Assembly (NCBI GenBank): GCA_045652425.1
Contig: JAZRUG010000020.1
Coordinates: 1 to 23,740 of the forward strand
From: RGIG1995 sp045652425
Lineage (GTDB): Bacteria > Bacillota > Clostridia > Oscillospirales > CAG-272
Length of the DNA stretch: 23,740 nucleotides
Direction of reading: 5' to 3'
Shown here in pieces: positions 1 through 7,491 of this stretch (position 1 is the first letter of the stretch; each line of letters starts with the position of its first letter). Both the position numbers and the translations under genes were made by a program. The notes under the pieces were generated by a model, which was not told the DNA's origin, searched no databases, and was given only the letters and a program-made list of their open reading frames with translations.

Positions 1-3000
1 CCTTCAGTTACCAATTCGAATGTATAAGCTGCAGAACCATCTACAGGGGTTACTGTTGCTTCAAATGCTACTTCTTCGCCATTAATAAGCTGTACTGTTA
101 CGTCTGATGCTGCATTTGTTACTGTACCGCTTACTGTTACGTTCTTGTATTTAAGTAATGTCGGTGCTGAGTATGATGGACCTGACTTAACGATTACTTT
201 TTGCGTAGGATCTGCGGGAATCTGCTTAAGAGCTTCACCTATAACGTTACCATTTTCATCTGCTGCATAGAATACAAATCCATTGGGGTATTCTGATATA
301 GAGTCAAATTTTGTGTAGAGTGAATAATCAGCAAGCAGATCATGTGTTGCATTATCTTGGCTCGAGTAGATAATAGCAGGGCTATTAATAAGAGCATCGA
401 ATGTCATTGAAGGATTAACTTCAACTTGCTTATTTGCAGCAAGTGCAGCTCCTACTGCAGGAAGTTCAGTACCTTCTACTGCAAAGTAAACATTCTTATC
501 TGCAAGACGGTTACAAATAATTTCTCCATATCCATTTGCTGTAGAACTATCCATTTCGACTTTAACGTCATTAGAAATGTGGGAAATATCCAAGTAATCG
601 GCTTTTTTACTTAATTTAATAGGTCCAGTAAAACTGCCGGTACCGTTTTCGATTAACTTCAAGCAAGTCTTGCCACTTACATTAGATAACCAACCTGCTC
701 CCCATTTGAAAGTCGGTTTTGTGATATTGGTATTACCTGCGTGAATTTCGAACAGTATATCACCAACATTTGTTACCTTAGCGCCACTTTCGCTTTTTGT
801 AACTAAAGGACTTACATAGGCAGTATAGTCAGAAGCGCCTTTTAATTTAGCGCCATTTTTGTAAATGATAGCAAGGTCAACTTTCGTTGTCTGCGCCACG
901 CCGGTTACCGGCCAGTGATAACCTGCAAATACGTCACAAGGCCATGAACAACCGTCTATAATAACGCTGTTGGAGACTGTTTCGCCGAAAACACGGGCTG
1001 TATTAGATTTTGCAGTGTAGTAAGAACCACCAAACACAAATGAGCCATTATCATATGCAACTCTTGTCAATATTGCGCAAGAGCCGGTGATTTCTGCAGC
1101 CGAGTCATTCAACTGTGTTAGCGTGTTATTTGATGTATAATAGTTTCCGCCATACAACTTACAATCTATAGCAAGTTCTTTTCCTGTAAATTTTGTAACA
1201 AGGGTAGTTGGTGCAGAACTTCCTGTCAGCGTTGAAGAACTGCCGGTTGTGGGAGCTTTAATGTAAAGGTTAGATGTACCTGTTTGGTTGCCTGTGGCAC
1301 CGGCATTATATGAATTTACAATACTTCCTGCAAATACACCTTTAGAGATGTTTTGAAGATATCCAAATCCATTTTCTGCGTCAATAGTTAGTGAAGAATT
1401 TCCCGCATGAGAAACTACAGTTCCACTATAATTCACATAGGAACCGCCTACTATCGCAGGAACGTCAGTTATAATTGAATTCTTAATAGTAAGAGAAGAG
1501 TTTCCTATGTGTTTACCCTCTTTTGAAAGCTCAGAACCGCCCATAATATATCTAGTGGTTCCGCTTGTGCCGATAGTAAAGTTTACAGACTTTCCGCCAT
1601 ATGCTTTAGTGTATATATTTTCAAATATAAGTTCAGAATCAGCTTTATGAGTACCATCTTTGTTAGATGTACCGTAGTACAAACGTGAACCGCCCGCAAT
1701 GAAGGTCTTATCTTTTGAAAGAACACTTATTGTCTGGCCGTCAACTCCCTGGAACTTAAGTGTGGATTTTCCTGTGTGTTTAGTGTTAACTGCACTAATG
1801 GGGGAACCGCCATAAATGCTGTTATTAAACGTACCGCCGCTAATGGTTATGTAGCTTTCACCGGCGTGTTCAGCACCGGAAACTAAATATGAACCGCCAT
1901 GAACATTAGTTGTGAATGTACCGCCGTTTATAACTGCTTCTGTCTCACCACTATGTTTAGCTCCGCTGGTTGAAAGGGATGAGCCGCCATATACAATACC
2001 GGTAAAATCACCGTCGTTTATTGTCATATTAACAATACCGGTATGTTCAGCTTTTGCATTTAAAATGACAGAACCGCCAAATACCGCCCCTTTAAAAGTA
2101 CCATCATTTATTACCATGGTAACGGTGCCACTATGCTCTGTTTCGGTATCGATTCGAGAGCCACCAAATACGTTAGCGTTAAATGTACCACCGTTTATTG
2201 TGATTACAACGTCGTCAGCAGCGCTGTTGCCGTAGAATGAGTTATAAATACCATTTTCGACCGTTATGTTACCTAAAAGGTTAACGCCTTTTTTGCCTTC
2301 GGGGATTGTGTTGTTTATATCAAAAGTACCGGAAGCATTTTTGGGGAAGTAAAAACCTGTATCGGCAAGTGAACTCCAAGCGGTTGTATCCCCAAGGTCT
2401 GCGTACATACCAACATCTGCAAATTCAAAATTACCGTTAAGAGTTACTGTAACGCCGTTTTTAACAACTATGGAGAAAGGCGCTTCAGCTGCTTCATCAG
2501 ACTGAATCGTAACAGTGTATTCTGCAGGAGCTGCGAGAGCTTCGCCGATAACGGTATCCGCTTCAAATACCATATCCTTTGCAAGCTTCAAAGTGATATC
2601 ATTTGTCTGAGCCAACAAAATAGCGTTCGACAAGAACTCTTCGGGAGTCTTTGAACCGTCAAAAACCAAATTATCGCCGAACTCTTCACCTGTAGCATAA
2701 GCGCTAACTGCCTTTACGTCGTTCTTAAACTCTTTTGCAGTAAAGCCTTCTGTGTAACCGAAGTTATCTACAGAAACTTCTACTGTAGCAAAACCGTCAG
2801 CTGCTACAGCCTTGTCTGCAAAGTTTACGGTAAAGAGTGTGCCTTCAGCTGTTTCATCATCAATTGATGAACCCGCCCAAGCGATAACCGCTTTACCATT
2901 TTCAATTTTCGAACCAAACTGCGCGCCGTCAAGTGCATCGCCTGGAACAATTGACTTTGCAATTATTTCGTCCGAATTCCATGTTAATGTGATTTTACCA

Positions 3001-3185
3001 CATTCAACAGCAGTGTTGTTATTCTTAAAGTTAAAATCAACACTAAAGTTGTCAGCTGCTTCAACTGTTTCACCGTATACAACTGCAGAAGAAACGGATT
3101 CTGCCGCAAATACACCAATAGATGTAGATACAAGTACTGCTACTACAACTAAAGCAACCCAAAAAAGCTTGGAAAACTTTTTCAT
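1..3185 (-). CDS. Large secreted repeat protein with cohesin-like N-terminal domain (partial, C-terminus outside window)
   Basis: The frame is open for 1061 codons from ATG at 3185 to the window edge, so the C-terminus is missing. Residues 1-28 are a signal peptide (lysines, a hydrophobic run, cleavage near VFA-AES). Residues about 30-135 resemble a cohesin/type I dockerin-binding fold (alternating beta strands, ITLTWNSDEI, then GTLFTVNF); this is a by-eye match. From about residue 325 to 490 there are five clear repeats of roughly 32 residues of the form INGGTF-x4-VFGGS-x(7-8)-H(S/T/A)G. More degenerate copies continue to about residue 725, as expected of a beta-helix solenoid. The last visible stretch (YKNVTVSGTVTNAASDVTVQL) resembles the beta-sandwich that often precedes a C-terminal dockerin in Ruminococcaceae; a dockerin here is inference. 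GGAGG lies 9 bases before the ATG. The likely role is a cell-surface or secreted adhesin or scaffold; the substrate is unknown. Confidence 0.85.
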   Translation of the reverse strand, partial: MKKFSKLFWVALVVVAVLVSTSIGVFAAESVSSAVVYGETVEAADNFSVDFNFKNNNTAVECGKITLTWNSDEIIAKSIVPGDALDGAQFGSKIENGKAVIAWAGSSIDDETAEGTLFTVNFADKAVAADGFATVEVSVDNFGYTEGFTAKEFKNDVKAVSAYATGEEFGDNLVFDGSKTPEEFLSNAILLAQTNDITLKLAKDMVFEADTVIGEALAAPAEYTVTIQSDEAAEAPFSIVVKNGVTVTLNGNFEFADVGMYADLGDTTAWSSLADTGFYFPKNASGTFDINNTIPEGKKGVNLLGNITVENGIYNSFYGNSAADDVVITINGGTFNANVFGGSRIDTETEHSGTVTMVINDGTFKGAVFGGSVILNAKAEHTGIVNMTINDGDFTGIVYGGSSLSTSGAKHSGETEAVINGGTFTTNVHGGSYLVSGAEHAGESYITISGGTFNNSIYGGSPISAVNTKHTGKSTLKFQGVDGQTISVLSKDKTFIAGGSRLYYGTSNKDGTHKADSELIFENIYTKAYGGKSVNFTIGTSGTTRYIMGGSELSKEGKHIGNSSLTIKNSIITDVPAIVGGSYVNYSGTVVSHAGNSSLTIDAENGFGYLQNISKGVFAGSIVNSYNAGATGNQTGTSNLYIKAPTTGSSSTLTGSSAPTTLVTKFTGKELAIDCKLYGGNYYTSNNTLTQLNDSAAEITGSCAILTRVAYDNGSFVFGGSYYTAKSNTARVFGETVSNSVIIDGCSWPCDVFAGYHWPVTGVAQTTKVDLAIIYKNGAKLKGASDYTAYVSPLVTKSESGAKVTNVGDILFEIHAGNTNITKPTFKWGAGWLSNVSGKTCLKLIENGTGSFTGPIKLSKKADYLDISHISNDVKVEMDSSTANGYGEIICNRLADKNVYFAVEGTELPAVGAALAANKQVEVNPSMTFDALINSPAIIYSSQDNATHDLLADYSLYTKFDSISEYPNGFVFYAADENGNVIGEALKQIPADPTQKVIVKSGPSYSAPTLLKYKNVTVSGTVTNAASDVTVQLINGEEVAFEATVTPVDGSAAYTFELVTE
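1740..2215 (-). repeat. Protein-level tandem repeats (GGTF...GGS...HxG units) inside the large secreted protein
   Basis: Five successive units of about 90-100 bases each encode INGGTF or a variant (INDGTF, INDGDF, ISGGTF), then VFGGS, VYGGS, VHGGS or IYGGS, then a variable spacer ending in HSG, HTG or HAG. The DNA itself has diverged, so the repetition is held at protein level, as in old solenoid proteins, and is not a recent DNA duplication. Degenerate units continue towards position 1010. Confidence 0.8.
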
Positions 3186-3327
3186 AAGATATACCCTCCG
3201 TATAAAAAATTTTTATTGGCTATATTATACACTTTAAACCTTCCGCGTTTGATTTTGAGCATAAACGGAAAATACGTTCTGTCATTTCTTGAGAAAGGAC
3301 ATCAAAAGTAGCATAAATAGATATAAT

Positions 3328-3356
3328 ATTTTAACATATACACACCAATATGTCAA
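3328..3356 (-). promoter_or_regulatory. Sigma-A type promoter of the secreted repeat protein
   Basis: On the minus strand a perfect TTGACA (3356-3351) is followed after 17 bases by TAAAAT (3333-3328). The transcript would start near 3321, giving a leader of about 136 bases. Confidence 0.75.
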
Positions 3357-3443
3357 TAATTATGATGTTTTTACGCTTTTTTTGTTAATATTAACTCAAA
3401 AAATGCGATTATATATATAAATATTAAACAAAAAAATCGCGAT

Positions 3444-3475
3444 AAAAAAAGAGTCTGGGGGTGTCCAGACTCTTT
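3444..3475 (-). terminator. Rho-independent terminator after the P-loop NTPase gene
   Basis: An 11-bp perfect stem AAAGAGTCTGG / CCAGACTCTTT (3448-3458 with 3465-3475) has a 6-base loop and is followed on the minus strand by a run of seven T. It separates this gene from the downstream repeat protein, which has its own promoter. Confidence 0.9.
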
Positions 3476-3495
3476 AGTGGGTTTATTAAACGAAA

Positions 3496-3906
3496 TTACG
3501 CAATATATCCCTTAAGCGCTTCGGGGACTTCTTCAACAGGAATGGAAGAAGTCATAACCAGTTCAACGTTGTGGTCAGCACACATTTTGTCAACAGTCTG
3601 AACAAATTTGATGAATTCATTCATATCGTTGTCGCAAATTTTGAGCGCAGAATCGATATAAACATTTGATACGTCATAATTGCTTGCATACATACCTGCA
3701 ACAAAGCCATAAAGCATGTGAGCATCTTTAATTCCGTATTCTTCTGTATTAACAAGTCTTGCTGTGTTTTTTATTTCATGGGTAAGCTTTGTTCCCTTTT
3801 CTATAACAACAACACATCCCTTCACGTTCTGAAGAGCGGTATTTGCCATGTTAATGAGAGTTTTTGTTTTGCCTGTACCTTTAACGCCAACAATTAATTT
3901 CAACAT
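3496..3906 (-). CDS. Small P-loop NTPase of unknown function
   Basis: This is a 136-residue protein with a clear Walker A motif GVKGTGKT at residues 7-14 and a Walker B-like strand ending in VYIDSA near residue 82. No signal peptide or membrane segment is seen. The protein is much too short for a helicase or ABC ATPase and consists of little more than the nucleotide-binding core. Proteins of this size in clostridia sometimes carry database names such as 'twitching motility protein PilT', but nothing here shows a role in motility. GGAG sits 7 bases before the ATG. The gene has its own strong promoter, an unusually structured leader of about 110 bases and its own terminator, so it is a single-gene unit. 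Biological function is unknown; nucleotide binding is well supported by the motif. Confidence 0.85.
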   Translation of the reverse strand: MLKLIVGVKGTGKTKTLINMANTALQNVKGCVVVIEKGTKLTHEIKNTARLVNTEEYGIKDAHMLYGFVAGMYASNYDVSNVYIDSALKICDNDMNEFIKFVQTVDKMCADHNVELVMTSSIPVEEVPEALKGYIA

Positions 3907-3922
3907 ATGTACTCCATTTTCC

Positions 3923-4012
3923 CGGTAGCGATAGGATTATTTTTTCGGAAAGAACACAAAAAGCTACCGTTTTTTGCACTCTTTTTCCAAAACTCAATGG
4001 ACTTGAGCTCTG
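3923..4012 (-). promoter_or_regulatory. Structured 5' leader of the P-loop NTPase gene (candidate cis-regulatory RNA)
   Basis: Two inverted repeats lie in the transcribed leader. The first is a 10-bp hairpin with two G-U pairs and a 5-base loop (4012-4003 pairing with 3997-3988; core CTCAA gtcca TTGAG). The second is a 7-bp pair CGGTAGC / GCTACCG (3969-3963 with 3929-3923) closing a 33-base loop. The second ends about 8 bases before the GGAG ribosome site. It matches no RNA family I can name. The structure is seen; regulatory function is inference. Confidence 0.35.
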
Positions 4013-4024
4013 TTCCTTGAGTAT

Positions 4025-4053
4025 ATTATACAATAAAAATGTAATATTTGCAA
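4025..4053 (-). promoter_or_regulatory. Sigma-A type promoter of the P-loop NTPase gene
   Basis: TTGCAA (4053-4048), 17-base spacer, perfect TATAAT (4030-4025) on the minus strand. Transcription would start near 4018, leaving a leader of about 111 bases. Confidence 0.8.
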
Positions 4054-4070
4054 GTAGTTATACAAAATTT

Positions 4071-5411
4071 TTAATTAATTCTTGCTTCTAATTCTTTACG
4101 ACGCTTATCGTGTTCAGCTCCGGGTTTGCCAAGAAGTGCATACATATTGTTTTTATAACCCTCAACTCCGGGCTGATCAAAGGGATTGACGTCAAGGATG
4201 TAACCGGAAATACCACACGCTTTTTCAAAGAAGTAGACGAGATAGCCAAAGTTATATTCATCTCTCTTGTCAACTTCAATAACTATATTGGGGACTCCGC
4301 CATCATTGTGAGCCAAAGCTGTAGCAACAAACGCTGTATGGTTTACATAATCCATACTCTTGTTACTGATGAAGTTAAGTTCATCAAGATTTCTGGGATC
4401 GTCAGGTATTATAACGGTATGTTTAGATTCCTTTACATCAATTATGGTGCCAAAGAGTGTTCTTTCGCCTTCTTGGATAATCTGACCAAGTGAGTGTAAA
4501 TCTGTAGAGAATGTTACGGAAGTCGGGAATATACCTTTGTTGTCCTTACCTTCGCTTTCTCCGTAAAGCTGCTTCCACCATTCCGTTGTCATCTGAAGAG
4601 CGCTTTCATAAGTTTCAAAAACTTCTATCTTTTTGCCTTTGCGATAAAGTATATTTCTTATTGCCGCATATTTGTAGCAATCATTCTTGTTAATATCTGT
4701 ATCACAGAACGCTTTTCTTGCCTCAGCTGCACCTTGCATCATTGCGGTAATATCGGCACCTGAAACAGCGATAGGAAGAAGTCCTACTGCTGTAAGAACA
4801 GAGTATCTTCCGCCTACATCATCCGGAACAACAAAGGTTTCGTAGCCTTTTTCATCTGATAACTCTTTGAGCTTACCTTTAGCTTTATCTGTTGTAATAA
4901 ATATTCTCTCTTTCGCTTCTTCTTCGCCGTATTTATCTTCAAGAAGTTTTCTGAATATTCTAAAAGCAATAGCCGGTTCTGTTGTCTTACCGGATTTAGA
5001 AATCACGTTAATACAAATGTCTTTACCTTCACATATTTGAAGCAGTTCAGCCATAGCAGATGAGCTAATGCTATTACCTGCAAAATAGATATCAGGTGTA
5101 TCTTTGGGGAGTGAATTATAAAGAGGACTCTTTACAAATTCTATGGCAGCACGAGCGCCGAGGTACGAACCTCCGATTCCAATTACCACGAAAACATCAC
5201 AAGATTTTTTAATTTTTTCAGCTGCTGAAATAATTCTGCTGAATTCTTCTTTATCATAATCGACAGGAAGATCTATCCAACCCAAAAAATCGCTTCCCGC
5301 GCCCTTTCTGTTCATCAGTGTGTCATCAGCTTTTGTTACCTCATACTGAATAGCTTCAAGTTCTTCTTTTGTCACAAAGCCGTTTAAGTATTTTTCATTA
5401 AGTTTGAGCAT
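4071..5411 (-). CDS. pgi: Glucose-6-phosphate isomerase
   Basis: The 446-residue cytoplasmic enzyme interconverts glucose 6-phosphate and fructose 6-phosphate in glycolysis and gluconeogenesis. Its length fits the short PGI form of Firmicutes. Visible family motifs are GIGGSYLGARAA (residues 78-89), the phosphate-binding VISKSGKTTEP, GGRYSVLTAVGLLP, the catalytic region YGESEGK, the histidine-bearing DLHSLGQ, and the C-terminal GVEGYKNNM with the catalytic lysine. GGAGGA lies 7 bases before the ATG. The gene has its own promoter 30-60 bases upstream. No clear hairpin terminator follows it, so some read-through towards the P-loop gene is possible. The neighbouring carboxypeptidase gene is on the same strand, 79 bases upstream. 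Confidence 0.98.
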   Translation of the reverse strand: MLKLNEKYLNGFVTKEELEAIQYEVTKADDTLMNRKGAGSDFLGWIDLPVDYDKEEFSRIISAAEKIKKSCDVFVVIGIGGSYLGARAAIEFVKSPLYNSLPKDTPDIYFAGNSISSSAMAELLQICEGKDICINVISKSGKTTEPAIAFRIFRKLLEDKYGEEEAKERIFITTDKAKGKLKELSDEKGYETFVVPDDVGGRYSVLTAVGLLPIAVSGADITAMMQGAAEARKAFCDTDINKNDCYKYAAIRNILYRKGKKIEVFETYESALQMTTEWWKQLYGESEGKDNKGIFPTSVTFSTDLHSLGQIIQEGERTLFGTIIDVKESKHTVIIPDDPRNLDELNFISNKSMDYVNHTAFVATALAHNDGGVPNIVIEVDKRDEYNFGYLVYFFEKACGISGYILDVNPFDQPGVEGYKNNMYALLGKPGAEHDKRRKELEARIN

Positions 5412-5441
5412 TTTCTTCCTCCAAGAGTTTTATATGTAAAT

Positions 5442-5470
5442 ATAATACTCTTAATTAAGCTTTTTTTCAA
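5442..5470 (-). promoter_or_regulatory. Sigma-A type promoter of pgi
   Basis: TTGAAA (5470-5465), 17-base spacer, TATTAT (5447-5442) on the minus strand, with a short leader to the pgi ribosome site. Confidence 0.7.
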
Positions 5471-5490
5471 TAGTTTTTTCAATAAATCTT

Positions 5491-6657
5491 TTAAATAATT
5501 AAGTATTTTTTTAGCAACCGACTAACCATTTCCCAATAAGTCAGTTTCAAAACACTCTCTCCTGCTATAACATCAACCTTCCCTATTTCAACATTGTTCA
5601 GTATATATACAACTTCACCTATTTTTGTACCTGCCTCTATGGGCGCTTTAACAAAGTTTGGAATAACAACTTTTCTCTCAATATTTTTCCCCAATCCTTT
5701 TCCCGAAAGCAAAAATTTAGCAGGATAATATGTAACTAATTCATCTTTGACTCCACCTAACACTTTTACAGATCCCGCTGTTCCCTCTTCAAATTCTGTT
5801 AAAGAATAGTTTGCGAATCCGAAATCAAGGAGTTTTTTTGCACATTCATTACGAATATCGCGCGTAGGAGATGCCATTATAACAGCAATCAACTGCATAC
5901 CTTCTCTTTTTGCAGTTGCGGAAATGCAGAACTTTGCTTTTGATGTAGATCCCGTTTTAAGACCGTTTGCTCCATTATAAAAACGTATGAGTCGATTTGT
6001 GTTTGTTAAACCAAAATCACCGTTCCTTATTGTATCCATCCAGATATTTGTATAGTTTAGAATTTTATCGTGCTTTAAGAGTTCTCTTGACATTATGGCA
6101 ATATCTCTTGCGCTTGTTACGTGCCTAATCGTATTATCATCAAGACCGGTTGGATTTTCAAACTCACTGCTTTTCATCCCAAGTTCTTTAGCTCTGTTAT
6201 TCATTTTTTCAACAAAGCTTTCGACACTACCGGCAATATTTTCCGCCAAAACAACAGCAGCATCGTTCGCTGATGCAACAACAACCGATTTTAGCAAATC
6301 TTCGACGCACATTGTTTCGCCGGGTTCAATAAAGACTTGAGAACCACCCATAGAAGCAGCATATTCACTTGCTTGTAACTGGTCAGTTAATGAAAGGTTC
6401 CCGCTGTCAATTGCTTCCATAACCAAAAGAAGTGTCATTATTTTAGTGACAGAGGCCGGTGGGAGTGCAGCATCAGCGTTTTGTTCGTAAAGAACCGTTC
6501 CGGTTGCGGCTTCGATAAGTATTGCGCTCTCGCATTCAAGATTAAGGTTTGTTGATGTCTGTTCATCTGCTGCAGATATCATAAAAACAGGAAGAATGAC
6601 ACAAACTGTAAAAGCAAAAGCAAACCATTTTTTTAGTAATTTTTTTATAACAATCAC
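5491..6657 (-). CDS. D-alanyl-D-alanine carboxypeptidase (PBP5/DacF-DacB type)
   Basis: This 388-residue exported serine enzyme of family S11 removes the terminal D-alanine from peptidoglycan stem peptides. Residues about 5-30 form a signal peptide or anchor. The three catalytic motifs are complete: S69-V-T-K72 (in PPASVTK), S129-A-N131 and K234-T-G236. A C-terminal beta domain follows, ending in an amphipathic tail (WEMVSRLLKKYLII) typical of membrane-attached members. The start is odd: the only usual start codon is GTG at 6657, and it overlaps the GAGGTGAT ribosome-site sequence (6660-6653), so an in-frame ATT, GTT or ATA a few bases later may be used instead. A TGAATA-17-CATATTT promoter candidate upstream resembles forespore sigma-G sites, and the next gene group upstream is pdaA-like. 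A spore-cortex DacF-type role is therefore plausible but not shown. Confidence 0.93.
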   Translation of the reverse strand: MIVIKKLLKKWFAFAFTVCVILPVFMISAADEQTSTNLNLECESAILIEAATGTVLYEQNADAALPPASVTKIMTLLLVMEAIDSGNLSLTDQLQASEYAASMGGSQVFIEPGETMCVEDLLKSVVVASANDAAVVLAENIAGSVESFVEKMNNRAKELGMKSSEFENPTGLDDNTIRHVTSARDIAIMSRELLKHDKILNYTNIWMDTIRNGDFGLTNTNRLIRFYNGANGLKTGSTSKAKFCISATAKREGMQLIAVIMASPTRDIRNECAKKLLDFGFANYSLTEFEEGTAGSVKVLGGVKDELVTYYPAKFLLSGKGLGKNIERKVVIPNFVKAPIEAGTKIGEVVYILNNVEIGKVDVIAGESVLKLTYWEMVSRLLKKYLII

Positions 6658-6679
6658 CTCATTTTTTATTATTACTATA

Positions 6680-6709
6680 AAATATGCAAGCCTACAGACA
6701 AGTTATTCA
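6680..6709 (-). promoter_or_regulatory. Candidate forespore (sigma-G/F-like) promoter of the D,D-carboxypeptidase gene
   Basis: On the minus strand TGAATA (6709-6704) is followed after exactly 17 bases by CATATTT (6686-6680). The B. subtilis sigma-G pattern is TGHATA - 17/18 - CATAHTA, so only the last base deviates. An overlapping, weaker sigma-A reading (TTGTCT, 16 bases, TATAGT at 6701-6674) is also possible. Either would start just upstream of the coding region. Confidence 0.45.
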
Positions 6710-6744
6710 AAAATGGGGTGATTTTTTACTGTTATACAAAAAAA

Positions 6745-6781
6745 GCATTATATCGGTGAAAAATATACTATAAATCACCGA
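6745..6781 (-). terminator. Probable terminator after the deacetylase pair
   Basis: A 7-bp perfect stem TCGGTGA / TCACCGA (6781-6775 with 6759-6753) with a 15-base AT loop starts 11 bases after the stop of the second deacetylase. It is followed on the minus strand by TATAATGC and a run of seven T. The loop is long and the T run is not directly adjacent, so strength is uncertain. Confidence 0.5.
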
Positions 6782-6792
6782 CATAACGCCTA

Positions 6793-7491
6793 TCATTTAC
6801 CATTTGTTTTTTTAGCTGAATCGACTAATTCTCCTACTGTAACGAAGGAATACCCTTGTTCTTTTAATTTTGGGATAACTATCTTTAGAGATTCAACTGT
6901 TGGGGAATCTTTAAAAATATAATCGTGGAACAATATAATAGAACCGCTTTTCGTGTTTTGCAATACGTTTTTTGTAATTGAATCAACAGAGGCATGCGCC
7001 CAGTCTTTTGTATCTATATTCCAAAGAACGATTTTATATCCTTGACTGTTCACCGTTTCTTTAACTTTATCATTTAATATTCCGCCCGGAGGACGAAAAA
7101 ACTTTACGTCATAACCGCATATTCTTTTTATTATATCACGACATTTCTTTAAATCATTAGCTACGTTCTCTTCGGAGATGTTTTTGTTTAGTGAATGTGA
7201 GAATGTGTGGTTTCCTATTTCGTGCCCCTCTTCTTTTATTTGAGACAATATATCAGGATAATAACTTGCGTTTTTGCCTATCACAAAAAAAGTCGCCTTT
7301 ATATTATATTCGCGCAATACAGAGAGAATTTCCTGAGTGTACATAGAGTGAGGACCGTCATCAAAGGAGAGCGCTATTTTCATTTCGTCATTATTAACGG
7401 ATTTTATTACATCATCCGATTCTTTCGCTGATATCAAAAATATACTTGATATCACAAAGAATATGATTAAAAATAATTTTATTTTTTGCAT
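6793..7491 (-). CDS. Polysaccharide deacetylase (NodB-homology family)
   Basis: This 232-residue exported or membrane-anchored enzyme of carbohydrate esterase family 4 probably removes acetyl groups from peptidoglycan amino sugars. An N-terminal hydrophobic segment (residues 4-22) is a signal or anchor. The five NodB motifs are intact: SFDDGPH (residues 42-48; D44 base, D45 metal), H95-T-F-S-H99 (metal), RPPGG near 133, DTKDWAH near 159, and LFHDY near 189. All catalytic and zinc-binding residues are present, so it should be active, unlike the neighbour's altered first motif. Its ATG lies inside the end of the pdaA-like gene (13-base overlap), and no good ribosome site precedes it, so translation is probably coupled. 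Cortex or vegetative wall modification are both possible; it resembles PdaB-type proteins in size. Confidence 0.93.
   Translation of the reverse strand: MQKIKLFLIIFFVISSIFLISAKESDDVIKSVNNDEMKIALSFDDGPHSMYTQEILSVLREYNIKATFFVIGKNASYYPDILSQIKEEGHEIGNHTFSHSLNKNISEENVANDLKKCRDIIKRICGYDVKFFRPPGGILNDKVKETVNSQGYKIVLWNIDTKDWAHASVDSITKNVLQNTKSGSIILFHDYIFKDSPTVESLKIVIPKLKEQGYSFVTVGELVDSAKKTNGK

Larger units (their letters stand above)
3186..3495. other. 310-base AT-rich intergenic region
   Basis: It holds the rho-independent terminator of the P-loop NTPase gene (3444-3475), a perfect 12-base palindrome GTTAATATTAAC (3384-3395), a strong sigma-A promoter for the secreted repeat protein (3328-3356) and an untranslated leader of about 136 bases. 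No coding region or RNA gene was recognised in it. Confidence 0.7.

Noticed and set aside
1740..2215. Regularly spaced repeats considered as a CRISPR array
   Set aside because: The repeats diverge at DNA level, lie in an uninterrupted reading frame and lack identical direct repeats with unique spacers.
1912..2235. 107-codon plus-strand frame with a repeated Pro-Pro-Asn-Thr pattern
   Set aside because: The repeat is the mirror of the GGS/GGT repeats coded on the minus strand; no start signal.
3214..3225. Second TATAAT-like box close to the secreted protein start
   Set aside because: No -35 match at 16-18 bases and no extended -10; the upstream TTGACA-17-TAAAAT is far better.
2812..3237. 141-codon open frame on the plus strand opposite the start of the secreted protein
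   Set aside because: It is antisense to a signal peptide and cohesin-like domain that clearly read on the minus strand, and its own sequence is low-complexity with no ribosome site.
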